The notes: generated by a model from the letters alone, not told the origin. A DNA stretch of 64,000 bases from Epithemia pelagica (GCA_946965045.2 OX337240.1:2170001-2234000), one strand, 5' to 3'; positions 31,873 through 42,236 are shown, numbered from the stretch's first letter. Made by a program: numbers and translations.

Positions 31873-32655
31873 TGTTACAATTCTTTCTGAATCGTAGGGA
31901 CATTGATGCTCGGTAGAGCAGACAATCAGGTAGGTCACCAACCGATACAAGCTTCTCAGGGTCAGAGAAGCAAGCAAGTCGAAGTCTATCAGAAGGATAG
32001 TCGGGACACAAAAGAGGATGTGATAAATGGTGATATTGTTAGATTGTGTGTTGATTACTACGATAGGTCTACGTGAAATGTTCGGTCCTGCCAAGGGTCA
32101 TGTGTCATAGGTTCTTGGCGGCAACAGGTTTGGAATAGTTGGAGTTGATTCATGTGATGTATATGACATGTATATGTGGGCGGATAACATATACAGGGTC
32201 AACAGCTCTTGCTTTGGGTTGGCATAGTTGTTTTCATGGCGCGCAGCTTGTTGACAATTTGGAGATTGTGGGAATGGAAATATGGTCTCGCGTGATCGTG
32301 TGTCGTGCTTGGGATACTTAGACCGTTGGATCGGATAGATGCCGATAGCGCTCGGATGTCGCTTGGGCGCGCTCGATGATTTCGGGCGCGTACGCTTAGG
32401 GCGTTAGTATAATGTCCGAGCAACGGCCAAATTTATGTCCGTTGTAATACCGCACGACCCAGTTTAGTCTTGAGAGTGAGTTCGTCAATCTATTCTCACT
32501 TTTCATGATTTGCGAAGAAATATAGGTCGATATAGCGCGAAGCTAGGAAACATAGCTCGAAGCTAGAGGGCATGATGCGATAGCACGAGGCTATGTGACA
32601 TGGGGAATCGATGAGATGTAGAATCTAACCACCATAGACGGTGAGAATTCTAACA
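31873..32655 (-). repeat. 3' LTR of the complete Copia element
   Basis: 783 bp, no difference noticed from 39474-40256. Its first bases in the coding direction, TGTTAG, supply the last Cys codon and the stop codon of gag-pol. Confidence 0.96.
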
Positions 32656-35600
32656 CTCCCCACAACTCGTCGTTTCAGCCTTGTCATCATTGGATTTGTT
32701 GAGATCTTGAACTTCTCCTTTCCAAAACAACAATGGCTTGAGCATGGGCCAAATAGATACGAAATCCCAATGTTTGCTAAGGATATCGGCAGGGTTGGTC
32801 TTTCCATCTTTCCAGTAGAATGCAACATACTTTGCTGCGATGGCTTCACGAACTCGGTGGTATGACAGAAGATGGTGTCTCTTGGATAGTATGGAGTGAG
32901 GAACGGTTGCATTGAGCACAACAGATCTGTTATCTCCGTACAAGTAACTTCGCTCTCGGATAGGTACTCCAAGGTAGCGGAGAGAATGTCGTAATTCTGT
33001 AATCTGATCTATTGCTGTCCTTGCAGCCACAAACTCGGATCCATAGGTAGCAGTTTCCACCGTGCTCTGTCTCTTGCTGTACCAGTCAATAGGTGTTCCG
33101 TTCAACAAATGTAGAACAGCAGTGACGGATTTACCAGTGACTATGTCATGCATGAGATTGGCATCAACATAATGAGTTGTGGTAACATAGCGGCCAAGAG
33201 GTGTTGGGCAGTCTTCAGGAATACGTTCACTTGCATTCGAATAGACAGTGCGAGTCCAATCAAATTCTTGGGTAGGAAGACTTGAATAATCAGGCTCTCC
33301 AATCCTAAATCTGATTGCGCCTTCTGGGAGATGTGCAAGGTATCCATAGATACGCTTGGCTCTATCAAGATGTCCTTTCCTCGGAGCAGCACGAAAGCGT
33401 GATAGCGTCATTGTAGCGGTGAAGACGTCGAAACGACCAATAGTGATCACCCATTGGAGTTGTCCAATCAGAGTTTGGAAATGGCTAGTACCTTCTTCAT
33501 CAAGGAGCTCAGAATCATCCAATTCAGGATGGTCTCCACCAATAAGAGGTGTTTTGGCTTTCTTGGGTTTCTCCTTGAAGATTCGTTCGAAAGTGTCCAT
33601 CATCTTACCAATGTAGCGTCTTGGATCTGCTACGAATGTTCCATCAGAATCCTTGGTGTAACAACATCCCAAATGGAAATCAATAGGTCCATCTCCTTTG
33701 AGTTTGAAGTTGTATTTCTCCTTCAGGATCTTGCAGATATTCCCAGGATCAGTAGAAATAATGGCTAAGTCATCAACGTATACGGCAATGTATTCGTAAC
33801 AGTCTTCTCCAGGTGCTTTCCTCATCCAGATATCCGGATCTGCTTTGCTTGGTGAAAATCCCATGTCTGTCAAAACATCGAATAAGACATCATGCCAGCG
33901 TGCGCCTGATGACTTCAATCCATAAAGTGCCTTGTATATAATCAGGATGTGACCTTCTAATTCCTTGAATTCAGGTCCTGCGACAATGAAAATTTTCTCC
34001 CCTGTCAAGGCTTCCAGATATGCATTTCCAATATCTGCTCCCCATATTTCCAAGTCATTCAAAGTACCCAGGAATAAGGCAATGCGGAGGTTGCGAATGG
34101 AAACAACACCTGAATAGATTGTCTCAACAGGTTCTTTTGTGAGATGTCCATCTGCGACAAGTCTTGCTTTATGTCGTCCATCATGTTTTACGTCAAAGAC
34201 AAGATGCACACGTATCTTATGATATCCTTCAGGTGCATTGGATACTTTCCCTTTAATGAAGATGGCTTTCCCAAAATCCTTGAATGTCTTGTAGGACTGG
34301 ATCTGTGACAATTCTAATTCTGTTGCATCCTGCCACTTTGTGTTGCCATGTTGTTTATCAAGAGCAACAGCTTCCTCATAATTGCGTGGTACTTGAAATC
34401 CAAACTTATACTTGACGGAATGGTGAACTTGTTTAATCCTTGACTGTTTGGCTGCTCGAATGAGACGTTTGCTTGTTTTGACATAACGTTTCAAATGCTT
34501 CCATCCAGGTTCGTTGAGTAAACCATGTTTCTTTCCATAAATTGCTACAGTGATCGGATCATCATTGGCGATGAGTGATAAAGGTTCATAGGTAGTCTCC
34601 CCAGTTTCCCAATCAACAAGCAAATTATATTTGCTCCCCTTGTAATCTGGATCAGTTGTGTTCAGTGGGCCTTGATGGGCAATGACATCCCTGAACCTGA
34701 AAAGATTATCTCCAGAGGTTTGAGCTTGGTTATCTCGTTCGATATACTCCATGAGTTGATTATAGGATATCATCTCATCAACATCAGAATTTGTCTTTCG
34801 GTAAATGTACTTGACACGTTCTTCCTGTTTCGTTGCTTCTTCATTAAGATCAATGACTCGTTTGATGACACGTGCACGATGTCGCTCCCCATTTTCTTCT
34901 GTGTCGCATAGGAATGTGCGTCCTATCATGTCGTCAAAATCGATCGTGGGCATTGGTTTGGATGGATCTTCACTATCACTGCGAATGAAGACAGTGTCAG
35001 CTTGCTTATCATTGTCATCCTTCTCAGACGAATCCTCCCCTGAAGGTCGATCCACACGTAGGTTAGGTGTAGTGGATTCAACACGGCGAACGGCAGAACG
35101 ATAGATTATCTGGTTATCCTGGGTGAGAATTTTCCAAGTAAAAGAATCACCAACGTTGTGAGCAAAACCAACCCAGTGGCCAAGTTTCTCATCAGAAGAA
35201 GATGGATATGAACCGGAATTGGGTTCAGCGGGGTCGACACGGTAGTAAACCTCATCCCAGAAAGGAAAGAACAAGAGATGAGTAATGTCGGGTGGGCGAC
35301 CGGAGAGAGCCTCAAGAGGAGTGCGACCGGAGTGGGTGGGTGATGACGTATGGTTCAATAAGTCACAGACATACTCAAGGCAAAGAAGCCAGGTGTTGGC
35401 AGGGCAACCAGTGGCATTCATGAGAGCGTTGGTCATACGTTTAACGGTCTGATAACGGTTTTCAGCCTTATTCTGGTGTTGATGATAAGGTTCAGATCGA
35501 TACTCCCCAATAAGCAAAGTGCGAAGAATGTCTTTGACCTTTTGAGAGATGAGAGATGAACCACCATCACTGATAAGGGTCTCCATGGCACCACGAAACC

Positions 35601-38337
35601 GGATGTTATCCTGGAGAGTATTGACAAACTGTTTGGTCGACTTGATCCCATAGATATCAGTAACCAGAGTATCTCGACCAACAAAGATTTGTGCGACTTT
35701 ACCGCCATGGTCAACAGCAGGGGTGTCGGAGAAAACCGAGTCAGTAGCAACGGGTTCATGACGTCGAGGTATATTAAGGACCGGATTGCGAGCCTTGAAA
35801 TGTTTCTTGAGGGTGTCGTGGTCAAAAGTAATGCTACCATTACGTGTAGTGTGCTTGAACGTATCGGCAATAACATCTTCAGATTGCCAACCAAAGAATG
35901 GACGGAACTTCTTCCAGTCATACGCTTCCTGGTAACGACGGTGGACAGAGGCATGAAGTGTAGGATCATTACCTTCTGCGTCAGCATAGATAGAAAAGAA
36001 GGGTGCGTCGTCAGGTCCATGATCATATGGGAGATCCAAAAGGAGATTGAGGTTACAAACAACACGATCAGTGTACTCCCCATAGTTGTCATATGGATGG
36101 TTCGACATACTACCATCAGTCTTGACGTGTTTCCAATCAGGATCATTGTCAGAGGGTGTGGGAGAATACGAATGGTCCAGAACACCAGGATCCCATGTGT
36201 CGGGTGACGTGAAGATGATCTGAGGTAAGGTATCCATGTCATCGTCGCTGGGGATACCCAAGGAGTGGATGTAGGCTAACCCATCCTTGATGTGAAGGGG
36301 TATGGCACGACCATCAAGTGTAGTGATGCGTTGTTTACCATCAACTTTAACAGATCGTTCATCAACAGCAAGTCCGAAATGCTCGAATTGACCAGGAGCA
36401 TGGATAGATAAGCCCTTCCCATAATAAGCATATTCATTGAAGATGCCGACAATAGGTCCATCATTGGTCTCAAACTTTGCGGCACATGTGACGACAGGAA
36501 GCCCAGTAAGTTCATGGTTATCAATACCCACAATAGTGATATGACGGCCAGTCTTAGAAAGGATGCGCATGTCAGAACCAGCAAGTCCTCCATTAGCACC
36601 ACGGTCAATCAATTGATTCCCTGGTAAAGTAGATTTCCTGGAAAACAGATAGCGTGGGACATGTCCTGCTTGTTTATGCATGTTGGCTTTGAAAGTAACC
36701 TTCTTGCTTGTCTTGGACTTGGCGTTAGAAAGAACACTAGTCAGGTCAGTTGCCGGGTGATTGATATCAGTCGTCATGGCTTGGTTGATAAATTGTCTAA
36801 CCGGATCTGAATCATCTGAATGCTCAGGGACTACGCCAGGTGAGTCGTCATCAGATGCAACTTGGTTGGGGTCAGGATCAGGTTCCGGATCAATGTCGAG
36901 GGCATGTGTTTGCACTGTCCTCGGTGTTGTTGATGAAGGTGCTTGAATCATCTTGTTATACTCAATGATCAACTTGCGATCTTCTTCAGAAAGTTTGAAC
37001 CATAGGTCACGCGGTAGACTAACCTTGGACGAAGAGGATGGAGATTCAGATGTCGCTTTGGTGTTGTGGACATGATACTCCATATCATCTTGTGAGGTTA
37101 TGTCAGCATCTGTATCTTGGCCATATAGTGATTCATGTTGTTTGACATGTCGACGGCGACTATGAACAGATGACTGGGTTGCTTGATCATGGTCATAAGC
37201 TGCGTCTAGAAGGAGACGGAAGTATGATTGATAGCAAAGGGATTTTGCACCGGATTTGGTGTTCACCACATTATCCAAGATCTTGACTCGGCGGAGATCA
37301 GGTACCTTTTCTACAGCTTGCATGAGGAAGGTCATCCTGGTATGATCAGGGATGCGATCAGACAATGTCACTAAATTGTCTAGCAAACGTAGCTGCTCTT
37401 GAAAGTGTAGAAGAAATTGACGTGTTGTTCCGCGCCATGTGTCGTCAAGACGTAGATTGGAAATGTAGTTGGTTAAGCGGAGGACTTCTCGCTTTGCTAG
37501 GTCGGATTCGGTATGCAAAGAGTGTAACTTCTGCAATACGGCACGCGCATCTTCATCATGTTCATGTTCACGTACATAGGCTCGACCTTGGTCAGTCTGA
37601 ATGATACGGACAAGAACGGAGTAAAGAAATACTTGTTGCTCTTGAAAAAGTTCTTCGGCATACTCATCATCATGGGGTGGTGTGTATTTGAAATTCAGGA
37701 CGTTGGATAGGCCTTGAGCCTTAGCTGTAGTCTTGAATACACGCCAGAATGAATCGTAGTATCGTTCATCCTTGAATACCTCGTATGCAGTTGCGTCGCG
37801 CTTAGTTCCCTTTCTGAATGCTGTAAGGTCTTGTTGAGATTGGGATGCGGCAGTAACTGTGCTGACAGATTTCACAGATGACGGTGACTTCATTGGCGAG
37901 ACTGGGACTTGACTAGGTGGTCCCTTAGAGAAATCTGTGTTGATCCTCCAAGTGTTGAACTCTTTCCTCGTTAGGTTCATCCAGTCGCTGTTGGATAGCT
38001 CGTCTTGAATTTCATTGGTCTTGTATGTGGCCCAATAAGCCAAGAGCTTGATCTGCTGTCTTGTGGGGCCTTGTAGATCATGTGTCTGTTTGTTGACCTT
38101 GTATTGTGTCAGTTCCTTCATGGATTCCTCGGTATTAGTTTGCATATACGAGATAACATGGGTAATGTTCTCAAAACCATGGTATTTCATCCACTTCATT
38201 AAGTAGTCGGCCCTTTCTTTGGTGAAGAATTGGCAGACAGTAAATATGATGTGGTCGAATAGGTCTGTGTCCGAGACATTGTCTTGGTTATCTTCTCCCT
38301 TAGGAGTCGTAGGTGTCTTGGGTGATTGAGGATCCAT
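32650..38337 (-). CDS. Copia gag-pol polyprotein (1895 aa)
   Basis: Single frame, ATG at 38337, stop inside the 3' LTR. Domains in order: gag (about 1-540; no CCHC zinc knuckle seen); aspartic protease with LIDRGANGG at 576-584, where the usual D-S/T-G is D-R-G; integrase with Asp in FVGRDTLVTD, Asp in LISDGGSS and Glu in HQNKAENRYQ; a chromodomain-like linker (YNLLVDWETGETTYEPL); reverse transcriptase with ALYGLKSSGARWHDV and IAVYVDDLAII; RNase H with HYVDANLMHD, WYSKRQSTVETATYGSEF and the PADILSKHW end. It makes the proteins needed for copying and integration. It is distinct in sequence from the element at 14.6-19.7 kb. Confidence 0.95.
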   Translation of the reverse strand: MDPQSPKTPTTPKGEDNQDNVSDTDLFDHIIFTVCQFFTKERADYLMKWMKYHGFENITHVISYMQTNTEESMKELTQYKVNKQTHDLQGPTRQQIKLLAYWATYKTNEIQDELSNSDWMNLTRKEFNTWRINTDFSKGPPSQVPVSPMKSPSSVKSVSTVTAASQSQQDLTAFRKGTKRDATAYEVFKDERYYDSFWRVFKTTAKAQGLSNVLNFKYTPPHDDEYAEELFQEQQVFLYSVLVRIIQTDQGRAYVREHEHDEDARAVLQKLHSLHTESDLAKREVLRLTNYISNLRLDDTWRGTTRQFLLHFQEQLRLLDNLVTLSDRIPDHTRMTFLMQAVEKVPDLRRVKILDNVVNTKSGAKSLCYQSYFRLLLDAAYDHDQATQSSVHSRRRHVKQHESLYGQDTDADITSQDDMEYHVHNTKATSESPSSSSKVSLPRDLWFKLSEEDRKLIIEYNKMIQAPSSTTPRTVQTHALDIDPEPDPDPNQVASDDDSPGVVPEHSDDSDPVRQFINQAMTTDINHPATDLTSVLSNAKSKTSKKVTFKANMHKQAGHVPRYLFSRKSTLPGNQLIDRGANGGLAGSDMRILSKTGRHITIVGIDNHELTGLPVVTCAAKFETNDGPIVGIFNEYAYYGKGLSIHAPGQFEHFGLAVDERSVKVDGKQRITTLDGRAIPLHIKDGLAYIHSLGIPSDDDMDTLPQIIFTSPDTWDPGVLDHSYSPTPSDNDPDWKHVKTDGSMSNHPYDNYGEYTDRVVCNLNLLLDLPYDHGPDDAPFFSIYADAEGNDPTLHASVHRRYQEAYDWKKFRPFFGWQSEDVIADTFKHTTRNGSITFDHDTLKKHFKARNPVLNIPRRHEPVATDSVFSDTPAVDHGGKVAQIFVGRDTLVTDIYGIKSTKQFVNTLQDNIRFRGAMETLISDGGSSLISQKVKDILRTLLIGEYRSEPYHQHQNKAENRYQTVKRMTNALMNATGCPANTWLLCLEYVCDLLNHTSSPTHSGRTPLEALSGRPPDITHLLFFPFWDEVYYRVDPAEPNSGSYPSSSDEKLGHWVGFAHNVGDSFTWKILTQDNQIIYRSAVRRVESTTPNLRVDRPSGEDSSEKDDNDKQADTVFIRSDSEDPSKPMPTIDFDDMIGRTFLCDTEENGERHRARVIKRVIDLNEEATKQEERVKYIYRKTNSDVDEMISYNQLMEYIERDNQAQTSGDNLFRFRDVIAHQGPLNTTDPDYKGSKYNLLVDWETGETTYEPLSLIANDDPITVAIYGKKHGLLNEPGWKHLKRYVKTSKRLIRAAKQSRIKQVHHSVKYKFGFQVPRNYEEAVALDKQHGNTKWQDATELELSQIQSYKTFKDFGKAIFIKGKVSNAPEGYHKIRVHLVFDVKHDGRHKARLVADGHLTKEPVETIYSGVVSIRNLRIALFLGTLNDLEIWGADIGNAYLEALTGEKIFIVAGPEFKELEGHILIIYKALYGLKSSGARWHDVLFDVLTDMGFSPSKADPDIWMRKAPGEDCYEYIAVYVDDLAIISTDPGNICKILKEKYNFKLKGDGPIDFHLGCCYTKDSDGTFVADPRRYIGKMMDTFERIFKEKPKKAKTPLIGGDHPELDDSELLDEEGTSHFQTLIGQLQWVITIGRFDVFTATMTLSRFRAAPRKGHLDRAKRIYGYLAHLPEGAIRFRIGEPDYSSLPTQEFDWTRTVYSNASERIPEDCPTPLGRYVTTTHYVDANLMHDIVTGKSVTAVLHLLNGTPIDWYSKRQSTVETATYGSEFVAARTAIDQITELRHSLRYLGVPIRERSYLYGDNRSVVLNATVPHSILSKRHHLLSYHRVREAIAAKYVAFYWKDGKTNPADILSKHWDFVSIWPMLKPLLFWKGEVQDLNKSNDDKAETTSCGEC

Positions 38338-38657
38338 GGTGTTATTTGGTTGGTTCGATGTTTATTTAATGTGCGGTGTGATGTGGTTTATTTAATGTGT
38401 GATGTGATGTGAACCCGGATGTACCACGTGTGCCACGTATGTACCACGTATGTGATACCCGGATGTGTGTTGTGATGTGCGACTCCTGGAAATTTCCGTT
38501 GATTTCGACAAATTTTCGCCGAGTTTCAACAAATTTTCGCCGAATTTTCGCGATTTGACGGGAATGTGTGGCGTGTTGTGCGACCAAGGGTACCCGGATG
38601 TGCGTTGAGTTTAAGTCTTGGAAAGGTTTTGAGAGGACGGGAGTTAACTATGAGTAA

Positions 38658-39437
38658 TTAAGCTTCGGTCTCCGAATCCTCACCCTCTTCCGAATGATCA
38701 GAGTCGCTTTCAGGCTCAGATGGGGCAGCACAAGCAACAGAAGAAGGGGAATCACCTTCAGCCAGGTGGTTCTCGACCTCGGCACGCAAAGGGTAGATAG
38801 TTGCACGATGGTCCTCGATGGTATGGACCTCGTGGATGTAGGCAACGTAGTTATCTAGGCGTACAACGTTAGGAGGCAGAGGGCAAGTCGTCGCGTTCAC
38901 GACGTGGATGGTATTGTAGTATCCAGTTGGGCGCTCGAAGGTTAGGAAGCGGAGGTGGACAGTACGGATGGGGTTGCCCGAGAGGGCGGCAAAGATGAGG
39001 CGACGCCTCGGAGAACGATGAAGTTGGTCGTTCAGACGGTCAATGTCTTCTTGGTCGACGATGTGGGTCACCGATTGGAACTGGCGTTCGATCTGGGTCT
39101 CCCCACGGATGATCTCGGGATCGAAGGTCGAACAAGTTGGTTGGCGGAAGTACTTGATATGATCAGCAATCAACCGGGTGGTACGACGGGATCGAGAAGG
39201 GACGAGCCGACGAGGCGGACTCGGGGGCCGAAGCAACGGCGCAGGGATTGGAGCGTGAGGCTGGGTTGGAGTCTCGAATGGGTTGCTGTTGGAACTGTCG
39301 ACGGAGATGTTGACCGATGTGTTGGCTGCCTTCGGCGTCGGCACCAGTTCCTGCTGCACCAGGGTATCGGGCTGCCCGGGATGCAGGTTGGCTCGATAGA
39401 TCTGTCGTACAGGAGTGATAATCTCGTTAGTATCCAT
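38658..39437 (-). CDS. Extra ORF between 5' LTR and gag (259 aa)
   Basis: ATG at 39437, only 37 bp from the 5' LTR, so it would be the first ORF on the genomic RNA; gag-pol begins 320 bp after its stop. The protein has a Pro/Ser-rich N-terminal third, a basic middle (PSRSRRTTR, RSPRRRLIF), an apparently folded part with LRFLTFERPTGYYN and VVRLDNYVAYIHEVH, and an acidic Ser/Glu/Asp-rich end. It matches no retroelement domain I know. Its intact frame inside a young element suggests selection. It might be a regulatory, RNA-binding or targeting factor, but there is no direct evidence. Confidence 0.75.
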   Translation of the reverse strand: MDTNEIITPVRQIYRANLHPGQPDTLVQQELVPTPKAANTSVNISVDSSNSNPFETPTQPHAPIPAPLLRPPSPPRRLVPSRSRRTTRLIADHIKYFRQPTCSTFDPEIIRGETQIERQFQSVTHIVDQEDIDRLNDQLHRSPRRRLIFAALSGNPIRTVHLRFLTFERPTGYYNTIHVVNATTCPLPPNVVRLDNYVAYIHEVHTIEDHRATIYPLRAEVENHLAEGDSPSSVACAAPSEPESDSDHSEEGEDSETEA

Positions 39438-39473
39438 GAAACCACAAGGAAATAAGCTTTGAGACTGTTAATC

Positions 39474-40256
39474 TGTTACAATTCTTTCTGAATCGTAGGG
39501 ACATTGATGCTCGGTAGAGCAGACAATCAGGTAGGTCACCAACCGATACAAGCTTCTCAGGGTCAGAGAAGCAAGCAAGTCGAAGTCTATCAGAAGGATA
39601 GTCGGGACACAAAAGAGGATGTGATAAATGGTGATATTGTTAGATTGTGTGTTGATTACTACGATAGGTCTACGTGAAATGTTCGGTCCTGCCAAGGGTC
39701 ATGTGTCATAGGTTCTTGGCGGCAACAGGTTTGGAATAGTTGGAGTTGATTCATGTGATGTATATGACATGTATATGTGGGCGGATAACATATACAGGGT
39801 CAACAGCTCTTGCTTTGGGTTGGCATAGTTGTTTTCATGGCGCGCAGCTTGTTGACAATTTGGAGATTGTGGGAATGGAAATATGGTCTCGCGTGATCGT
39901 GTGTCGTGCTTGGGATACTTAGACCGTTGGATCGGATAGATGCCGATAGCGCTCGGATGTCGCTTGGGCGCGCTCGATGATTTCGGGCGCGTACGCTTAG
40001 GGCGTTAGTATAATGTCCGAGCAACGGCCAAATTTATGTCCGTTGTAATACCGCACGACCCAGTTTAGTCTTGAGAGTGAGTTCGTCAATCTATTCTCAC
40101 TTTTCATGATTTGCGAAGAAATATAGGTCGATATAGCGCGAAGCTAGGAAACATAGCTCGAAGCTAGAGGGCATGATGCGATAGCACGAGGCTATGTGAC
40201 ATGGGGAATCGATGAGATGTAGAATCTAACCACCATAGACGGTGAGAATTCTAACA
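39474..40256 (-). repeat. 5' LTR of the complete Copia element
   Basis: 783 bp. It should contain the promoter for minus-strand transcription. Near its start in the coding direction are repeated GAAGCTAG-like short motifs. The bases following the LTR (GATTAACAGTCTCAAAGC) do not give a standard TGG-type primer binding site. Confidence 0.96.
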
Positions 40257-40276
40257 CGGGTGCAGGTAGAGAAGGG

Positions 40277-40498
40277 ATGGCGGGACCAGCAGAGGAGCAA
40301 GACAACAAAGACTATGAGTATCCCTCTCCAATGGAGAAAGAAAGCAGGAAACCAAACTTTGGACGAATCAGCAACGTGTCGAACACCACAATGTCCTCAT
40401 GTGGCACTGGAATCAACAGTAATTTGTTGTTTGACTTTGAGGAAAATCAGCCAGACCTTCATGCTGAAGCCTTTTACCGCAACACTCGCTTTCCTTAA
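40277..40498 (+). pseudogene. 3' part of the ORF in the TIR element
   Basis: The 73-codon frame after the Copia insertion (MAGPAEEQDNKDYEYPSPM...) ends FYRNTRFP. It is acidic and unrecognised. It lies between the Copia target duplication and the right TIR and continues the GA-rich tract seen on the left side, so it is probably the end of the same original coding region as 31323-31718. Confidence 0.35.
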
Positions 40499-41135
40499 GC
40501 TGCTTACTCAAAGAACTACAAGTTACATTTACTGTTGAAACACTCACTTAGTCTATGAATAGAAATAGGAAAACACAGTGATGAAAAGAAGATACGTCCA
40601 ATGGATCAGAGAGCATACACACTGAAGAGTCCACCGTAGCCTCACCAAACTTTAAAGTTCCTTAGAACACACCACCAAGGTCTCAAAGCCACAATTTTAG
40701 CCTGGTTCATTTGATTTCCATGAAGTGGTGCACCATTCCCAACCCTGCCCATGAGCCAAAAACGAGCCCAAATCGTGCCCACTGAAAAAATGGTCCTACT
40801 TTAGCTACTTCTATCTCTATAACCATGGCCCATGGACAAGACCACCTGTCAAGGGGACTGAAGGTATTGTCTGGAGATGCTAAATATCGAACACCACTAT
40901 CTGGGAGTCAATATTAGTGAAGTTATTCCCCATTCCCGACCCTGCGATTTGGGCGCAAAACCGCGCGCCCTGGGCGCGCCACCCTAGTAGGTAGACTAGC
41001 TAGGTTACACGAAGAATCAAAAGACGGAGTCTAGAAGATTACTCTCTAGCGGTATGATGGAGTTGGAGATTTGGGAGTGACCTTATGACTAATGACTACC
41101 AATATAATATTGTGAGCACAATAGCCCCAGACTTA

Positions 41136-41655
41136 GGGCATGAGCAGTCGTTGGGAATAAAATTGGAACAAATGTGCGTGACTTACCAGTCTTATTCCCA
41201 TTTTGGACGTCTTGCGGTTGCTTTTCGTACGTTGGAACAAATCTGTGCAGCGCCGTAAAAACAGAAATGGAAGAAAAATGGAAGAAAATATCGTCCTCCA
41301 TGATGGTTTTGGCGCGCCAATGCCAGTGGCTTGCGTGTAGCGGTTTGAATTCACGCCCGTCACCTGTCACGTTGTTGACGCGCGTGCAATCGTATTATAC
41401 TAATGTATCTTCAGATTGTACATTTGTACAAGTCGTCTCGTGACTCATGTGCCATGACTCATGTGCTCCGCTTTTGTTCTTTGAAAAACTGAGCACAGAT
41501 TCGCGAAATCTGTGCCAAGAAAAAGAGGAATAACTCAGATTTAAATTTGTTCCAGGAAGCTTCCAGGTTTGTTCCGCGCGCTGCAGAGCCATTTTCATGG
41601 AATAGCACAGATTTGTCGAGTTGTTCCAATTTTATTCCAACGACTGCTCATGCCC
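41136..41655. mobile_element. PIF/Harbinger-like MITE (520 bp)
   Basis: The left end GGGCATGAGCAGTCGTTGGG and the right end are inverted copies over about 40 bases (AATAAAATTGGAACAA included). Direct TTA repeats flank it at 41133-41135 and 41656-41658. A 3-bp TTA target duplication and ends starting GGGC are typical of PIF/Harbinger elements. The interior encodes no transposase, so it is non-autonomous. Confidence 0.8.
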
Positions 41656-42220
41656 TTATTGCATGACCCATTATTGGGTGCGATTGGGGGGGTACCTTTG
41701 TTCGTCCGTCATCCGAATGGAAAAAAATTGTCTCGTATTTTTTCCCAAAGCGCCAGCCGGGTGATATCGCCAGCCTCCCTTCGATCGCTCGAAATCGACG
41801 CGCCGGTCACGCCTTGTATTGCTGGCACATGAGGCCAAGAATCGTCTCACTTTTCGAGCAACACCACAAAAGACGACCATAAGCAGTGAGCACACCAAAA
41901 ACCAAAAGAAAACCACCCAGCCGGACGAACGACCAAAGTGACAACTCTATGGTCAAAACCATCCACCTAGATCACAAGTGAAGGTGGAATGCATCAAAGG
42001 AAGGATGACAACATGAAACATCACAATCCACCAGTGCAATGAACAATCAACCAGTGCACTGGTTGACAGCGTCATCATGGGGTATGTAAGCCCAGGAAGC
42101 AGGAAGCCTGAATTAGTAGAGGACTATGCTTTTATCTTTCCCATAGACAAAGTGCCAGGAGCTTGTTTTGATACTTCTCTAGAGGTGCATTGCACCATGT
42201 GTGTGTATTTCATGGTTTGG

Positions 42221-42236
42221 TGTGTGTGTGTGTGTG
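42221..42236. repeat. (TG)8 microsatellite
   Basis: Pure TG dinucleotide run. The surrounding 41656-42924 holds no supported gene; it is AT-rich with many GTATNATA-like stretches at 42540-42760. Confidence 0.8.

Larger units (their letters stand above)
31873..40256 (-). mobile_element. Complete Ty1/Copia retrotransposon with an extra upstream ORF
   Basis: The element is 8384 bp and is transcribed on the minus strand. Its LTRs (31873-32655 and 39474-40256) are both 783 bp, begin TGTTACAATTC, end ATTCTAACA and look identical. It is flanked by a perfect 5-bp target duplication, CGGGT (31868-31872 and 40257-40261). A polypurine tract GTGGGGAG precedes the 3' LTR. The gag-pol frame is uninterrupted and all catalytic domains are present, so the copy is probably very young and could be active. 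An additional 259-codon ORF lies between the 5' LTR and gag. Confidence 0.96.
30668..40991. mobile_element. DNA transposon with long imperfect TIRs, split by a Copia insertion
   Basis: About 200 bases at 30668-30875 recur inverted at about 40790-40991. Matched blocks include the outer CCTACTAGGGTG, then TTTGCGCCCAAATCG, ACTTCACCAATAT / ACTTCACTAATAT, and the inner CCATGGTTATAGAGATA. Without the 8.4-kb Copia insertion the element is about 1.9 kb. Bases flanking both ends share a degenerate TAG(T/A)CTAG. The inside holds remnants of a coding region on either side of the Copia insertion. Superfamily is not certain; long TIRs suggest a Mutator-like or similar element. Long-standing divergence between the arms suggests it is much older than the Copia insertion. 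Confidence 0.7.

Noticed and set aside
35433-36242. 269-codon minus-strand frame
   Set aside because: Overlaps the protease-integrase part of gag-pol in another frame; Ser/Leu-rich shadow.
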